Below are positions 25,691 to 36,800 of a stretch of 64,000 nt of DNA, in pieces. Numbering within the stretch: position 1 is the stretch's first letter; each line of letters starts with the position of its first letter. The stretch is from CAWATZ01 sp963784995 (GTDB lineage Bacteria; Planctomycetota; Planctomycetia; Gemmatales; Gemmataceae). The notes under the pieces were generated by a model. That model searched no databases and was not told the origin of the DNA. It was given only the letters and a program-made list of their open reading frames with translations. The stretch is from contig CAWATZ010000011.1 of the NCBI GenBank assembly GCA_963784995.1, positions 310,001-374,000 on the forward strand, given 5' to 3'. The position numbers and the translations under genes are program-made.

Positions 25691-27619
25691 TCAATCCATC
25701 TTCAACTCCGGAAACACCTCCGTCACCAGCGGCCGCACGTCCGGCTTCCGCTCCACCAGCGCTACCACACCAGCCAACCCGGTCCGCCATTCTGGGCCGC
25801 GCACCGAGCGCAGTGCCACCGCCAGGATGGGCAGCAACGCCCGCGCCTCCTCGGGGCGTCGCTCCAGCCGGCGGATCAGCTGGCCGACGACGACCGGCTT
25901 GGTTCGCCCGCCGCGCTGCACGTTCAGCAGCACCGACGCCCAGACGAAGCGCAGCAACTCATCATCGAGGCCGGCCGACTCCAGAGGCCCCGGGGTATCG
26001 CGGCTGGTCCGCTTTTCCAGCGAATCGATCAGCTTCAGGCGAACGTCATCGTAGGGCGATTCGAGCAGTTTGCGCCACACCTCGACGTTGTCGCGCACCC
26101 GTTCGTCGGCCTGGAGCCACTGCCAGCCCTCTTCGCGGACGTCGGCGTGGCGGCTGTCAAGGAACTCCAGCACCCAGCCCGGCTGAAACAGCGGTGACGC
26201 GGCAAGCACGCCCCGGGCCCAGCGCACCATCTCCGGGCGCAGCGGCTCCGCCCGTGCCTCCGCCAGCGCAAGCAGCGCCCGCCAATCCGCTTCTGTCGTG
26301 AGCGTCTTCGCTTGCAACCACCGGAACCCGAGCCGGGCCGCCGGCAACGGGCGGCTGGCGGCCAACCCTGCGGCCTGCTCCAGCGTCACGCGATCCGGAC
26401 CGAGCCGGTCCGCGAGCAGGTCGCACACCACCTCCAGCGTCTCCGGATTCGGCTCCTGCACCAGCCGCAGCAGCCGGTCCACGCCGAGGACGGTCAGGTC
26501 CGGCAGGTCCCGCAGCACCTCGGCGGCCAGCGACGCGACCGCCACGTCGTGATGGGCCAGCAGGCCGAACAACTCCTCATGCGACAGTTGCTTCAGGATG
26601 CCGGCGTGATTGCGGCGGATCATCTGCACGGCCCACTGCCGTACTGGCCGGCTTCGGGCCTCCGTCATCAGCTCCAGGAGCGTGCGCGGCGCCTGCTGCC
26701 ACAGCGGTTCGTAAATCGGCGCCGGAGCCAGCTCCGACAGACCGCGACCGGGGGCCAGCGACCAGCCGCCTCGCCGCGAGACGAGGACCGGACTGTGATG
26801 GAAGAGCGCATGGGTCAGGCCCCAGCAGTCGATCAGGGCCAGGCCGTTGGGGACATCCTCATCGCGGTAGCACTTGAGTGCCGCGGCCAGCGCGGGGACG
26901 TAGCGCTCGGGGTGTTGCTTGCCCAGCTTGCGGAAGTAGCGCCAGACCCGGCGGCGGAGATAACGGCGCGTCGGCACGGAGAAGAGCCACGTATTCTCCT
27001 GGGGTTCGTGGGATTTCTCGGTCCGCATTTTGTCCCCGGTGCGGGGATTTCGGCTGCGGAAGATCAATGACGTCGTTCGCGGCATCGTCGTCCCCGGGGG
27101 AACACGCGGCACCTCGGCCAACCAGCGGCGACGGACGATGAAGCCCTGCTTTACCTTGCGTCGATTGGCGTCCCACCCCCAATTGTCCGAGATCCACGTA
27201 TTGTAGCCCAGAGAACGCCATTGCTCGCTGAGGGCATTGGCCTCGGCCCGAGTCGGCACAACCTTGGAAGCAGACGCGAGTTGCTTCTTGATCACCCGCC
27301 GCAGTGAGCGGTCGAAGGCGACCAGGAAGCGGCCCATCACCTCGTCGTCCGCCGCCGTCTCGGCCAGCTTGAACAGCCGCTTGACAAGCGGCTCGTGCCG
27401 GAAGGCGTTCAGGGGCTGGTCAAGGTACGCCAGCAGCAGCGACCGCGCCTCCGCGACCGAGGAGCGACAGTCGGCGTACCAGCGTGCGGCAAAATCGCCC
27501 AGCCGTTCCGCATCGGTGATCCGCCGCAGCTCGCGGACGAACAGCGGGTCGCCGCGTGCATACAATTCCTGAGCGTAGGGCCAGGAAGCGTTATCCGTGT
27601 GGTCGCGCTGTTGTGCCAT
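25691..27619 (-). CDS. ARM/HEAT-like repeat protein, retron-associated
   Basis: I chose ATG 27619 (MAQQRDHTDNASWPYAQELY); an upstream start at 27655 is possible. The roughly 642-residue protein is almost all helical hairpins of HEAT/ARM type (SHEELFGLLAHHDVAVASLA, EVLRDLPDLTVLGVDRLLRL, VREEGWQWLQADERVRDNVE). The N-terminal 250 residues are also helical and basic. Such solenoids bind proteins or nucleic acids. Gene order ARM, SWIM, RT with the same strand and short gaps fits a single operon, in which this protein would be part of the toxin or sensing complex. Confidence 0.75.
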   Translation of the reverse strand: MAQQRDHTDNASWPYAQELYARGDPLFVRELRRITDAERLGDFAARWYADCRSSVAEARSLLLAYLDQPLNAFRHEPLVKRLFKLAETAADDEVMGRFLVAFDRSLRRVIKKQLASASKVVPTRAEANALSEQWRSLGYNTWISDNWGWDANRRKVKQGFIVRRRWLAEVPRVPPGTTMPRTTSLIFRSRNPRTGDKMRTEKSHEPQENTWLFSVPTRRYLRRRVWRYFRKLGKQHPERYVPALAAALKCYRDEDVPNGLALIDCWGLTHALFHHSPVLVSRRGGWSLAPGRGLSELAPAPIYEPLWQQAPRTLLELMTEARSRPVRQWAVQMIRRNHAGILKQLSHEELFGLLAHHDVAVASLAAEVLRDLPDLTVLGVDRLLRLVQEPNPETLEVVCDLLADRLGPDRVTLEQAAGLAASRPLPAARLGFRWLQAKTLTTEADWRALLALAEARAEPLRPEMVRWARGVLAASPLFQPGWVLEFLDSRHADVREEGWQWLQADERVRDNVEVWRKLLESPYDDVRLKLIDSLEKRTSRDTPGPLESAGLDDELLRFVWASVLLNVQRGGRTKPVVVGQLIRRLERRPEEARALLPILAVALRSVRGPEWRTGLAGVVALVERKPDVRPLVTEVFPELKMD

Positions 27620-27681
27620 GAGGATGAGCATAATCCAGCGGCACGCGCGATGCAAGCACCGTAGGAGGCGAGCTGAAAAAA

Positions 27682-27999
27682 TCAGATGCCTGACCTGGGA
27701 AGTGCCATGAAGGGGGTGGCCACGATGACAAGCCGCCGGTCTTCGATGAGGACGTAACGGACAACCAGCGGCGGAACGACTCCGATCCAGAACTGGGCTG
27801 GCTTGAGATTCAGGTCACACAAGGGTTGGCCGAATTGGGGAAAGATGCGGAGGCGCTGATCGATCTCCCTCACGGCGCGGAGAACCTGCGGAGCGAGTCC
27901 GCGAACCCGCGCCCGAGCGATGAGCGATCGCAGCTCATTCCGAACGTGCTCCGTATAGGAAACCTGAAAGGGAATAGGACTCGCGCGTGTCTCACTCAC
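27682..27999 (-). CDS. RelE/ParE-family toxin
   Basis: The 105-residue product has the RelE/ParE layout: FQVSYTEHVRNELRSLIARA, AVREIDQRLRIFPQFGQPL, then the strand WIGVVPPLVVRYVLIEDRRL and VIVATPF. RelE members cut mRNA at the ribosome; ParE members poison gyrase. The catalytic residues needed to choose between them cannot be assigned. It overlaps the preceding gene by eight bases, as in toxin-antitoxin pairs. Confidence 0.75.
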   Translation of the reverse strand: MSETRASPIPFQVSYTEHVRNELRSLIARARVRGLAPQVLRAVREIDQRLRIFPQFGQPLCDLNLKPAQFWIGVVPPLVVRYVLIEDRRLVIVATPFMALPRSGI

Positions 28000-28282
28000 G
28001 GGCAGAGGCTTCCTGCTCGAGTTCGTCGATGAAATCTTTCAGTTCCAGCCCACCGGTTTCCTCAACCTCGCGGATGCCCGCCACGAGTTCTTCTTCGTTG
28101 ATCTGACTCCGAGCCCACTCCAACAGTTCGGCCGGTAGCCTGCTCCCACCGATCCCGTTTCGGGAGACCAGCTCCGCTTGATCGGTTCCCTGGGCCGGGT
28201 CCAAAGAGCAACCACAGACGGGGCAACAAGCGGGCCTGTCGAGAAGCTGGCACAAACAACCCGGACAGACGATCTGGTCCAC
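27992..28282 (-). CDS. probable antitoxin with N-terminal zinc ribbon
   Basis: GTG 28282 gives 96 residues. The start has a four-cysteine ribbon (CPGCLCQLLDRPACCPVCGC), and the C-terminal part is acidic and helical (ELVAGIREVEETGGLELKDF, IDELEQEASARE), suited to wrapping a basic toxin. The eight-base overlap with the ParE-like gene supports a pair. A zinc ribbon on such a partner is unusual and may serve DNA binding for autoregulation. Confidence 0.6.
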   Translation of the reverse strand: MDQIVCPGCLCQLLDRPACCPVCGCSLDPAQGTDQAELVSRNGIGGSRLPAELLEWARSQINEEELVAGIREVEETGGLELKDFIDELEQEASARE

Positions 28283-28466
28283 GTGTCTTTCTCACTGGTT
28301 GAGGAATTGCAAGATTGTCCCAACACGCGGCATTATACCTGCATGGAACTTTTGGGGAAAGAGCAAGCGGATTGCTGCCCGGAGTGTGAACCGTATTGGC
28401 CAGCAAGACCAGCGTTGCCCGTTCGTTCCTTCCCGGGTAGAGTTCTACTTCATCGGGAGGTAATTG

Positions 28467-30038
28467 ATGAGCGTGACCTTGCCTTTGGCTCGATCGTCGG
28501 GAATCCTGCTGCACGTCACGTCCTTGCCGGGCACGTACGGCATCGGCGACCTGGGACCGGCTGCCTCCGTCTGGGTGGACGCCCTGGCCCAGGCGCGGCA
28601 GAGCTGGTGGCAGGTGCTGCCGCTGGGGCCGACCGGCTACGGCGATTCTCCCTACCAGTGCTTTTCCGCCTTTGCCGGCAATCCCAACCTGATCAGTCCC
28701 GACCTGCTGGTGCGCGACGGTCTGCTGGACCCGGCCGACCTGGTGAACCTCGATTTTCCCGAGGACTGGGTGGATTACGAGCGGGTGATTGCCTTCAAGG
28801 AACGCATCAGCCGGCTGGCCTGGCAGCGGTTTGAAGCAGGGACCGCTCCCCAGCTGCGAACGGCTTTCGAGCAATTCCGGGTCCGCAAGGAAGGTTGGCT
28901 GGACGACTTCGCACTGTTCATGGCCCTGAAGGACGCTCACGACGGAGTCAGCTGGCAGAAGTGGCCCGACGATCTGAGGCAGCGGCGCCCGGCGGCCCTG
29001 GAACGGGCTCGCCGCGAGCTGGCCGAACGGATCGGCTTGCACCGCTTCCAGCAGTTCCTCTTCTTCCGCCAATGGCTGGCCCTGAAGGAGTACGCCCATC
29101 GCCAGGGAGTCCGGCTGATCGGCGACATGCCGATCTTCGTGGCCGGCGACTCGGCCGAGGTCTGGGCGCACCCGGAGCTGTTTCAGCTGGACGAACAGCG
29201 TCGGGCGACCGCGGTGGCCGGCGTGCCGCCGGACTACTTTTCGGCAACCGGCCAGCTGTGGGGCAATCCGCTCTATAACTGGGAGGCCCACAAGCAAACC
29301 GGCTACGCGGAGTGGAACGCCCGGCTGCGGTCCGTCCTGGAACTGGTCGATCTGATCCGTCTGGATCATTTCCGCGGCTTCGAGGCCTACTGGTCCGTTC
29401 CCGCCGACAGTCCCACCGCACAGACCGGACAGTGGGTCAAGGGGCCGGGAGAGGATTTCTTCGCCACCCTGCTGAAAGCGCTGGGCCGGCTGCCCCTGAT
29501 CGCGGAGGACCTGGGGGTGATCACTCCCGAGGTCGAAGCACTGCGGACGCGCTTTGGTTTGCCGGGAATGCGCATCCTCCAGTTCGCCTTTGGCGGGGCC
29601 CAGGAAGACCGCTTCCTGCCGCACAACTACGACCGCAACACGGTGGTCTACACCGGCACCCACGACAACAACACCACACTCGGCTGGTTCCAGGCCCTGA
29701 CGGAGAAGGAGATGGAATTCTTTCGCCGATACGCTCCCGCCACGGACCCGGACGCCGCCTGGACTCTGATCCGCCTGGCCTGGGCCTCCATCGCGAACCT
29801 CGCCGTGGCCCCGCTGCAGGACGTCCTGAGCCTGGGCCACGAGGCCCGGATGAATTTGCCGGGAACGACCGGCGGCAACTGGCGCTGGCGGGTGACGGCC
29901 GAGCAAATGGAGCAGGCGCCGCTGGACAGGCTGGCCGAGCTGACCGAGGTGTACCAGCGCTGCACGCGGGTCCCGGTGGCCGCCTCCGATTGTAGTCCTC
30001 ACGCTCCGCGTGAGGAAATGTCCTCACGCGGAGCGTGA
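28467..30038 (+). CDS. malQ: 4-alpha-glucanotransferase (amylomaltase)
   Basis: The 523-residue protein is a GH77 enzyme: SSGILLHVTSLPGTYGIGDL at the start, GPTGYGDSPYQCFSAFAGNP, the nucleophile region LIRLDHFRGFEAYW, acid/base LIAEDLGVITPEV, and NTVVYTGTHDNNTTLGWF. It transfers alpha-1,4-glucan segments in glycogen or maltodextrin turnover in the cytoplasm. ATG 28467 follows GGGAGGTAATTG. The last residues (SPHAPREEMSSRGA) are encoded by a palindromic repeat at 29992-30045, so the native C terminus has been replaced or extended by this repeat; the catalytic core is untouched. Confidence 0.93.
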   Translation: MSVTLPLARSSGILLHVTSLPGTYGIGDLGPAASVWVDALAQARQSWWQVLPLGPTGYGDSPYQCFSAFAGNPNLISPDLLVRDGLLDPADLVNLDFPEDWVDYERVIAFKERISRLAWQRFEAGTAPQLRTAFEQFRVRKEGWLDDFALFMALKDAHDGVSWQKWPDDLRQRRPAALERARRELAERIGLHRFQQFLFFRQWLALKEYAHRQGVRLIGDMPIFVAGDSAEVWAHPELFQLDEQRRATAVAGVPPDYFSATGQLWGNPLYNWEAHKQTGYAEWNARLRSVLELVDLIRLDHFRGFEAYWSVPADSPTAQTGQWVKGPGEDFFATLLKALGRLPLIAEDLGVITPEVEALRTRFGLPGMRILQFAFGGAQEDRFLPHNYDRNTVVYTGTHDNNTTLGWFQALTEKEMEFFRRYAPATDPDAAWTLIRLAWASIANLAVAPLQDVLSLGHEARMNLPGTTGGNWRWRVTAEQMEQAPLDRLAELTEVYQRCTRVPVAASDCSPHAPREEMSSRGA

Positions 30039-30045
30039 GGACTAC
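29992..30045. repeat. palindromic repeat at the malQ 3' end
   Basis: Perfect 25-base arms (29992-30016, 30021-30045) with a 4-base spacer cover the malQ stop codon. The repeat may also end the transcript, although it lacks a T run. Confidence 0.85.
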
Positions 30046-30120
30046 TCTCTTTCTCTCTCCCCGGATCAGGAAGTGAGCTACGCTTGAGCAGCGTCCCGGA
30101 AGTCCAGGGGAGAAGAGGCG

Positions 30121-30492
30121 ATGAAATCCTTCCTGATCTGGCTGTCGCTGTTCGCACTGGTGCCGGCGCTGACGGCCTGTTACTACCTGGTCCAGGGCCA
30201 GGGGTTGCTGCCTCCGAAGGTGGCTGCGCCCAGCCCTGCTCCGGTGGCCGAGGCCGTCGCTCTCCCGGAGGCGCTGCGAGTCGCGGAAACCAAGCCGGCA
30301 CCGCAGTCCGGTCAGCGGGGGCTGGTTGGCTCTTCCCGTCTCGCCGGAACTGCCCGGGAAACAGCGGCAACCGCCAAGCCGTGGCCCGGCCTTGGGGTCA
30401 ATTCCAGCCGCACGGATCGGCTGACCTCGGTTGGACCCGATGGCGTCATCTTCCAGCAAATCGAATCCCAGCCAGGACGCCCGGACAAATAA
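30121..30492 (+). CDS. small lipoprotein
   Basis: The 123-residue product begins MKSFLIWLSLFALVPALTAC, a lipoprotein signal with a lipobox (LTAC) at residue 20, followed by a proline- and alanine-rich, apparently disordered part. AGAGGCG precedes the ATG. No function is recognised. A strong terminator follows it. Confidence 0.6.
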   Translation: MKSFLIWLSLFALVPALTACYYLVQGQGLLPPKVAAPSPAPVAEAVALPEALRVAETKPAPQSGQRGLVGSSRLAGTARETAATAKPWPGLGVNSSRTDRLTSVGPDGVIFQQIESQPGRPDK

Positions 30493-30494
30493 GA

Positions 30495-30540
30495 GGGCCC
30501 CGGCCCGCCCCGCCATTCATGGCGGGGCGGGCCGGGCCCC
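30495..30540 (+). terminator. very GC-rich hairpin
   Basis: Near-perfect 20-base arms (30495-30514 and 30521-30540) with a 6-base loop follow the lipoprotein stop. No T run follows, so it may act as a bidirectional or factor-dependent stop. Confidence 0.6.
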
Positions 30541-30726
30541 CGAGCATGCGTTTCCGAGCCGTGCAGCGGCTGCGTCTCGCAGCGAGATGAGCATGTTTTG
30601 TCCGCTTCCCGTGCGAAATCGGAATAACCCTACCAGACGCCCCTTTCGGAGGGCCTGCTACCCCCGGAATTGTCTTGGCCCCTTGCCCCTGTTACGATTA
30701 AATATCTGCAAGGGGCGAAGTTACGG

Positions 30727-30777
30727 AGGGCAAGTTGCCTGCTTGCCTGATGTTGGGGCAAGCAGGCAACTTGCCCT
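30727..30777. repeat. palindrome upstream of the PKS gene
   Basis: Perfect 21-base arms (30727-30747, 30757-30777) with a 9-base spacer lie 62 bases before the PKS start. It could be an operator, an RNA hairpin in the leader or a REP-type repeat. Confidence 0.7.
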
Positions 30778-30838
30778 GCGCTTTGATACGGTGTGTAACC
30801 CAGCAACCTCTTGATGAGCCTCTCCGAGCAAGGCGAGC

Positions 30839-33800
30839 ATGTTCGAGACCCATACCAAAAACGGCCTGGCGCACCAGGACTCCTCATCGGAATTGTGCCC
30901 TCCTTCCTCACGCGAGCCCATTGCCATCGTCGGCATCGGCTGCCGGTTCCCGGGCGGGGCCAACAGTCCCGAACGATTCTGGAAGCTGCTGGAGGGCGGT
31001 GTGGACGCGATCACGGAAGTCCCCGCCGACCGCTGGAACCTGCGGTCCTTTTACGATCCCCGGCCGGCCATGCCGGGCAAGACCCAGGCCCGCTGGGGCG
31101 GATTCGTCGAGGGGATCGACCACTTCGATCCTCTCTTCTTCGGCATCTCTCCCCGCGAAGCAGCGCGGATGGACCCGCAGCAGCGGGTCTTGCTGGAAGT
31201 CGCCTGGGAGGCCCTGGAAGACGGCGGCCAGCCACTGGAGCGGATCGCGGGCAAGAACGCCGCCGTCTTCGTGGGCATCTCCAGCTGGGATTACACCATC
31301 GCCCAGCTGAGCTTTCGCGACCGCGGCCATCTCGACGTCCATTCCAACACCGGCGGCTCACTCAGCATCGCCGCCAACCGGATCTCGTACTGCTTCGATC
31401 TGAAGGGGCCCAGCGTCGCCGTCGATACCGCCTGCTCTTCCGCCCTGGTCGCGGTCCATCTGGCCTGCGAGAGCATCTGGAGGGACGGTTGCTCGATGGC
31501 CCTGGTCGGTGGCGTCAATGCCCTGCTGCTGCCGGACTATTACATCAGCTTCAGCCGGCTGGGCGTGCTGTCCCCTGATGGGCGGTGCAAGGCGTTCGAT
31601 TCCCGGGCCAACGGCTACGTCCGCGGCGAAGGGGCCGGCCTGGTCGTCCTGAAACCCCTGAGCCGGGCCCTGGCCGAGGGGGATCGCATTTATGCGCTGA
31701 TTCGCGGCACGGCGGTCAACCAGGATGGCCGAACTCCCGGACTGACCGTCCCCGGCCAGCAGGCCCAGGAAGCCCTGCTGCGGCAGGCGTACCAGCGCGC
31801 CGGCATCGCTCCGTCCCAGGTCCAGTTCGTCGAGGCGCACGGCACCGGCACCCCTGTCGGCGATCCGATCGAGGCCCGGGCCCTTGGAAACGTTCTCGGC
31901 GCCGGCCGACCGGTCGGCCAGGCGTGCCTGCTGGGCTCGGTCAAGACCAACGTCGGCCATCTCGAGTCCGGTGCCGGCATCGCGGGCCTGATCAAGGCGG
32001 CCCTGGCGCTGCACCAGCGCCGGGTCCCAGGGAATCTGCACTTCAGCGAGCCCAATCCGGAAATCGACTTCGACCGCCTGCGGCTGCGCGTCCCGCGCCA
32101 CTGCGAGCCCTGGCCCGCGGGAGAGGGGCCGGCCGTTGCGGGGGTCAACTCCTTCGGCTATGGCGGCACCAATGCCCATGTCGTAATGCAGGAAGCACCC
32201 GTAGGACGGCTCTCCCGAGCCGTCCAGACGGCTCGGGAGAGCCGTCCTACGGGTGTACTGATCCCCCTGTCCGCCCGCAGTCCAGAAGCACTGAAAGCGA
32301 CCGCGACCGCCTTCCAGCAGTTCCTCGCCACCTGCCCTGAGGACGTGTCGCTGGCTGACATTGCCTGCAACGTCGCCCTCCGCCGCAGCCATCACGATCA
32401 CCGGCTCGACATCGTGGCAAGGTCGAAGCAGGAGCTTCTCGAATCCCTCAGCCTGTTCGCGGCAGGCCAACCAGTTCCGGGAGCTTCCTGCGACCGCGTC
32501 GCGCCCGGCCAGCGGCCGCAGATGGCGTTTGTTTGCTCGGGGCAGGGACCGCAGTGGTGGGCGATGGGCCGGCAGCTGCTTGAGCAGGAACCGGTCTTCC
32601 GTGACGTGATCCAGCGCTGCGACAAGATCGTGCGGCAGCTCGGTCCCTGGTCGCTGCTCGACGAACTGACCGCCGATGAAGCGCATTCGCGCATGGCGGT
32701 CACGGCCATCTCGCAGCCGGCCATCTTCGCCATTCAGGCCGCCCTGGCGACCCTGTGGGCGTCCTGGGGAATCCGTCCCGAAGCGGTGATCGGGCACAGC
32801 GTCGGCGAGGTCGCCGCCGCGTACCTGGCCGGCGTCTTCAGCCTGGAAGACGCGGTGCGCGTCATCTACCAGCGCGGCCGCTGCATGGAGCTGGCGCCCT
32901 CACGCGGCCGGATGCTCGCCGTGGGCGTCTCCCTGGATGAAGCCCGGCAGCTGGTGAGCGGTTGCGGCGAGCAAGTGAGCATTGCCGCGGTCAACGGTCC
33001 CGCCTCGGTCACGCTCTCGGGAGAGGCTGGGCCGCTGGAGGACATCGCCCGGCAGCTGGAAGCGCGGCAAGTGTTCTGCCGCTTCTTGCAGGTGCAGTAC
33101 GCATTCCACAGCGCCCAGATGGACCCGATCCGCGAGGAGCTGCTCCTGTCGTTGCAGGGCCTCCAGCCCCGGCCGGCCACGCTGCCGTTCTTCTCCACGG
33201 TCACGGGAAAGAAGGTGGAGGGTCCGGAACTCGGTCCCGACTACTGGTGGCACAACGTCCGGCAGACGGTCCGCTTCGCCGATGGTGTGGATCACTTGAT
33301 CGACGTGGGCTGCGACACCGTGGTGGAGCTGAGCCCTCATCCCGTGCTGACCGGCTCAGTCACGGAATGTTATCGGCACCACGGCAAGAAGGTCCAGGTG
33401 CTGCCATCGCTGCGCCGCCAGGAAGACGAGCGGGCGACGATGCTGCGCTCCCTGGGCCAGCTCGACACCTGCGGCGCCGCCCTCGACTGGGCCGGCGTCT
33501 GTGGGACCAGCCAGCCGCCGCGCCTGGTGCCCTTGCCGCTGTATCCCTGGCAGCACGAACGCTACTGGTTCGAGTCCGAGGAATGCCGGCTGACCGCGCC
33601 TGACGGCGGCGGCTCATCCCATGCTTGGCCTTACGCTTGGTCTGCCGGGTCCCGCCTGGGAAGCCCGGCTGTACCTGCGCCTGTTCCCGGTCATTGCCGA
33701 CCATCTCATCCAGCGAACCTGCATCATGCCGGCCGCCGCCTACGTCGAGATGGCCTTTGCCGTGGCACGCGAAGCGTTCCAGGGACCCGGCTGCCAGTTG

Positions 33801-36800
33801 GAAGACGCGAAACTGCTCAACGCTTGCTTCCCCTCGCCGGACCAGGCGCTGCGACTGCAGACCGTCTTCAACCCCAACGATGGCAGCGTGCAAATCCAGA
33901 GCCGCAACCCGGCCGGTCGGGAGGGCGAGGCTCCTGCCGAGCCGGGCTGGACTCCGCACTTCAGCGGCGTGCTGCGGTCGTGGCAGCCGACTCCCCCGGG
34001 CAGTGATTCCGGGGAGGGTAACGGGGCCTGCTCGCCGACTCTGTTTGCACCCCAGACCGTGAAGCAGCGCTGTCCGCGTGAGTTCTCCTTTCCGGAAAGC
34101 TACGAGCATTTCCGGAAGAAAGGGTATGACTTTGGTTCCCTGTTCCAGGGCATCGAACACGTCTGGCAGGGCGAGCAGGAAGCGCTGGGCCTGGTCCGGC
34201 TGCCGGACGGCCTGGCCTCGGAGGCAGCCGATTACCTGTTCCATCCCGCTCTGCTGGACTCGTGTTTCCAGGTCGCCGTGGCGGCCGACCGGCAGTTCGA
34301 CACGGCCCGAGCGCTGTATCTCCCGGCCGAGATTCACCGGGTTCGCTTGTTCCGTCGGCCGGGCCGGCGGCTCTGGTGCCACGCCCGCCTGCTGGAGAAG
34401 AGGGAGCGCTGGGCGGTTAGCGATCTGGACGTGATCGATGAGTCGGGACAGCCCGTGCTGTCTGTCCGGGGGCTCCGCGGTCAGTTTGTCGCCGGCTCCG
34501 GCACCGAGACGAACCTGGAAGAGCTGTTCTACGAGTACCGCTGGCAGTTGCAGCCGCCGCCGGCCAGCGAACAACCCGCGACCCCGGGCCGCTGGCTCGT
34601 CTTTGCCGACCGGAGCGGCGTCGGCGAACAGCTGGCGGGCTGGCTCCGCGGCGTGGGGGAGAGCTGCGTTCTGGTCTTCCCCGGAAGCGCGTTCGCCGGC
34701 GACGGCGAAGACCGCTACCAGCTCAACCCGGGACGCCAGGAGGAGCTGGTTCAGTTGCTGCACGCCGTCCTGGTGCTACCCCAGCGGCAACAACCAGCGC
34801 CCGCCTTGCGAGGGATCATCCATCTGTGGAACCTGGACGCGCCGGCGACCGAGGGCCTGAACCTCGCGGAGCTGGAGTCGGCTCAGGAGGCGGGGCTGTT
34901 CAGCGTCCTTTACCTGGTGCAAGCCTGGGACAAGGTTGCCGGCGATCAGTCGGCGAACCTGCTCCTGGTGACGCGAGGGGCCCAGGCGGTGGGCGCCGCC
35001 ACGGGGTCCGTCGCGGTGGCGCAGGGCCCCGTGATCGGCCTGGGCCGGGTCATCGCCAGCGAACATTCCCGGCTGCGCTGCAAGCTGGTTGACGTGGACC
35101 CTGAAAACAGGGATGCCGCCGCGCTGTTCGACGAGCTGTGGGCCGCGGACGAGGAGGATGAGGTTGCCCTGCGCGGTCTGGAACGCCACGTTCATCGCTA
35201 CCAGCCGGCCAAGTGGGACGGCTCTCCGGAGCCGTCCGGACGGCCTGGGAAGGCCGTCCTACCTTCGGTCCCGTACCGGCTCACAACTCCACGCCCGGGA
35301 ACCCTCGACAGCCTGACCTTGCGGTCGCTGAGCCGGCGTCCGCCCGGACACGGCGAAGTGGAAATCGAGGTCGTCGCCTCCGGTCTGAACTTCAGTGACG
35401 TGATGAAGGCGCTCGGCATTTATCCCGGCCTGCCCGATGGCCCCGTCCCGCTGGGCATCGAATGCAGTGGCCGGGTTACAGCGTTAGGTGACGCGGTGCC
35501 GGAACGCCACGGAGGGCGTTCCCTACAGGTCGGCGACGAGGTGCTGGCCATTGCTCCTTTCGCCTTCAGCAGCCACGTCACGGCGCGGGCCGAGCTGGTG
35601 GCCCTCAAACCGGCCCGGCTCAGCTTCGAGGATGCAGCCACGATTCCGCTGGCGTTCCTCACCGCGGTCTACGCCCTGGAGCATCTCGCCCACCTCGGCG
35701 CGGGGGAGCGCGTGCTGATCCACTCGGCGACCGGCGGCGTCGGCCTGGCAGCGATCCAGCTAGCCCAGCGGGCCGGGGCGGAGATCTTCGCCACGGCCGG
35801 GACTCCGGAAAAACGGCAGTATCTCCGGGACCTCGGCATCAAGCACGTCATGGATTCGCGCTCCGTGGCGTTCGCCGACGAGGTGCTGGAACAGACCGGC
35901 GGCCGGGGGGTGGATGTGGTCCTCAACTCGCTGGCCGGCGAGGCCCTGATCCGTAGCGTGGACACGCTGGCCGACCACGGCCGGTTCCTGGAGATCGGCA
36001 AGCGCGACATCTACGGCAACACCCGGCTCGGACTCCGGCCGTTCCGCAAGAACCTCTCTTTCTTCGCCATCGACCTGGATCGGATGCTAAGGGATCGCTC
36101 TCCGATCCTGGGAACACTGTTTCAGAAGCTGGTGCAGGACGTGCGCGAAGGACAGCTCGCTCCGCTGCCCCACCGCGATTTCCCGATCGGCGACGCGGTG
36201 TCCGGCTTCCGTTTCATGCAGCACGGCAAGCACCTGGGCAAGGTGGTGCTGTCGCTGCGGGATCGGCCCGCCGCGATTGTCCCGGGCGAGGAGCCGATCC
36301 GATTCCGCGCCGACGGCAGCTACCTGATCCTCGGCGGACTTGGCGGCTTTGGCCTGGCCCTGGCGCGCTGGCTGGCGGAGCGTGGTGCCGGACAGCTGGT
36401 CCTGGTCGGCCGGCGCGGCATCCATTCTCCCCAGGCCCGGCAGGCCGTGGCGGAACTGGAGCAACTCGGGGCTCGGGTCCGGGTGATGCAGGCCGACATC
36501 GCGAAGGAAGCGGACGTTGCTTCGGTCCTGGCCGAGATCGATCGCACCCTGCCGCCGCTGCGCGGCGTGTTCCACGCGGCGATGGTCCTGGAGGATGCTC
36601 TGCTGGCCAACCTGGACCGGGACCTGATGCAGCGCGTCATCGCTCCCAAGATGAACGGCGCCTGGAACTTGCACCGGCTGACGCTCGATCGGCCTCTGGA
36701 CCACTTCGTGCTGTTCTCGTCGCTGTCCAGCGTGTTCGGACACGCCGGGCAGGGCAACTACGCCGCCGCCAACACCTTCCTCGACATCCTGGCCCACTAC

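Noticed and set aside
28062..30002. A 646-residue minus-strand frame across malQ
   Set aside because: malQ shows all GH77 motifs on the plus strand; the opposite frame is a shadow.
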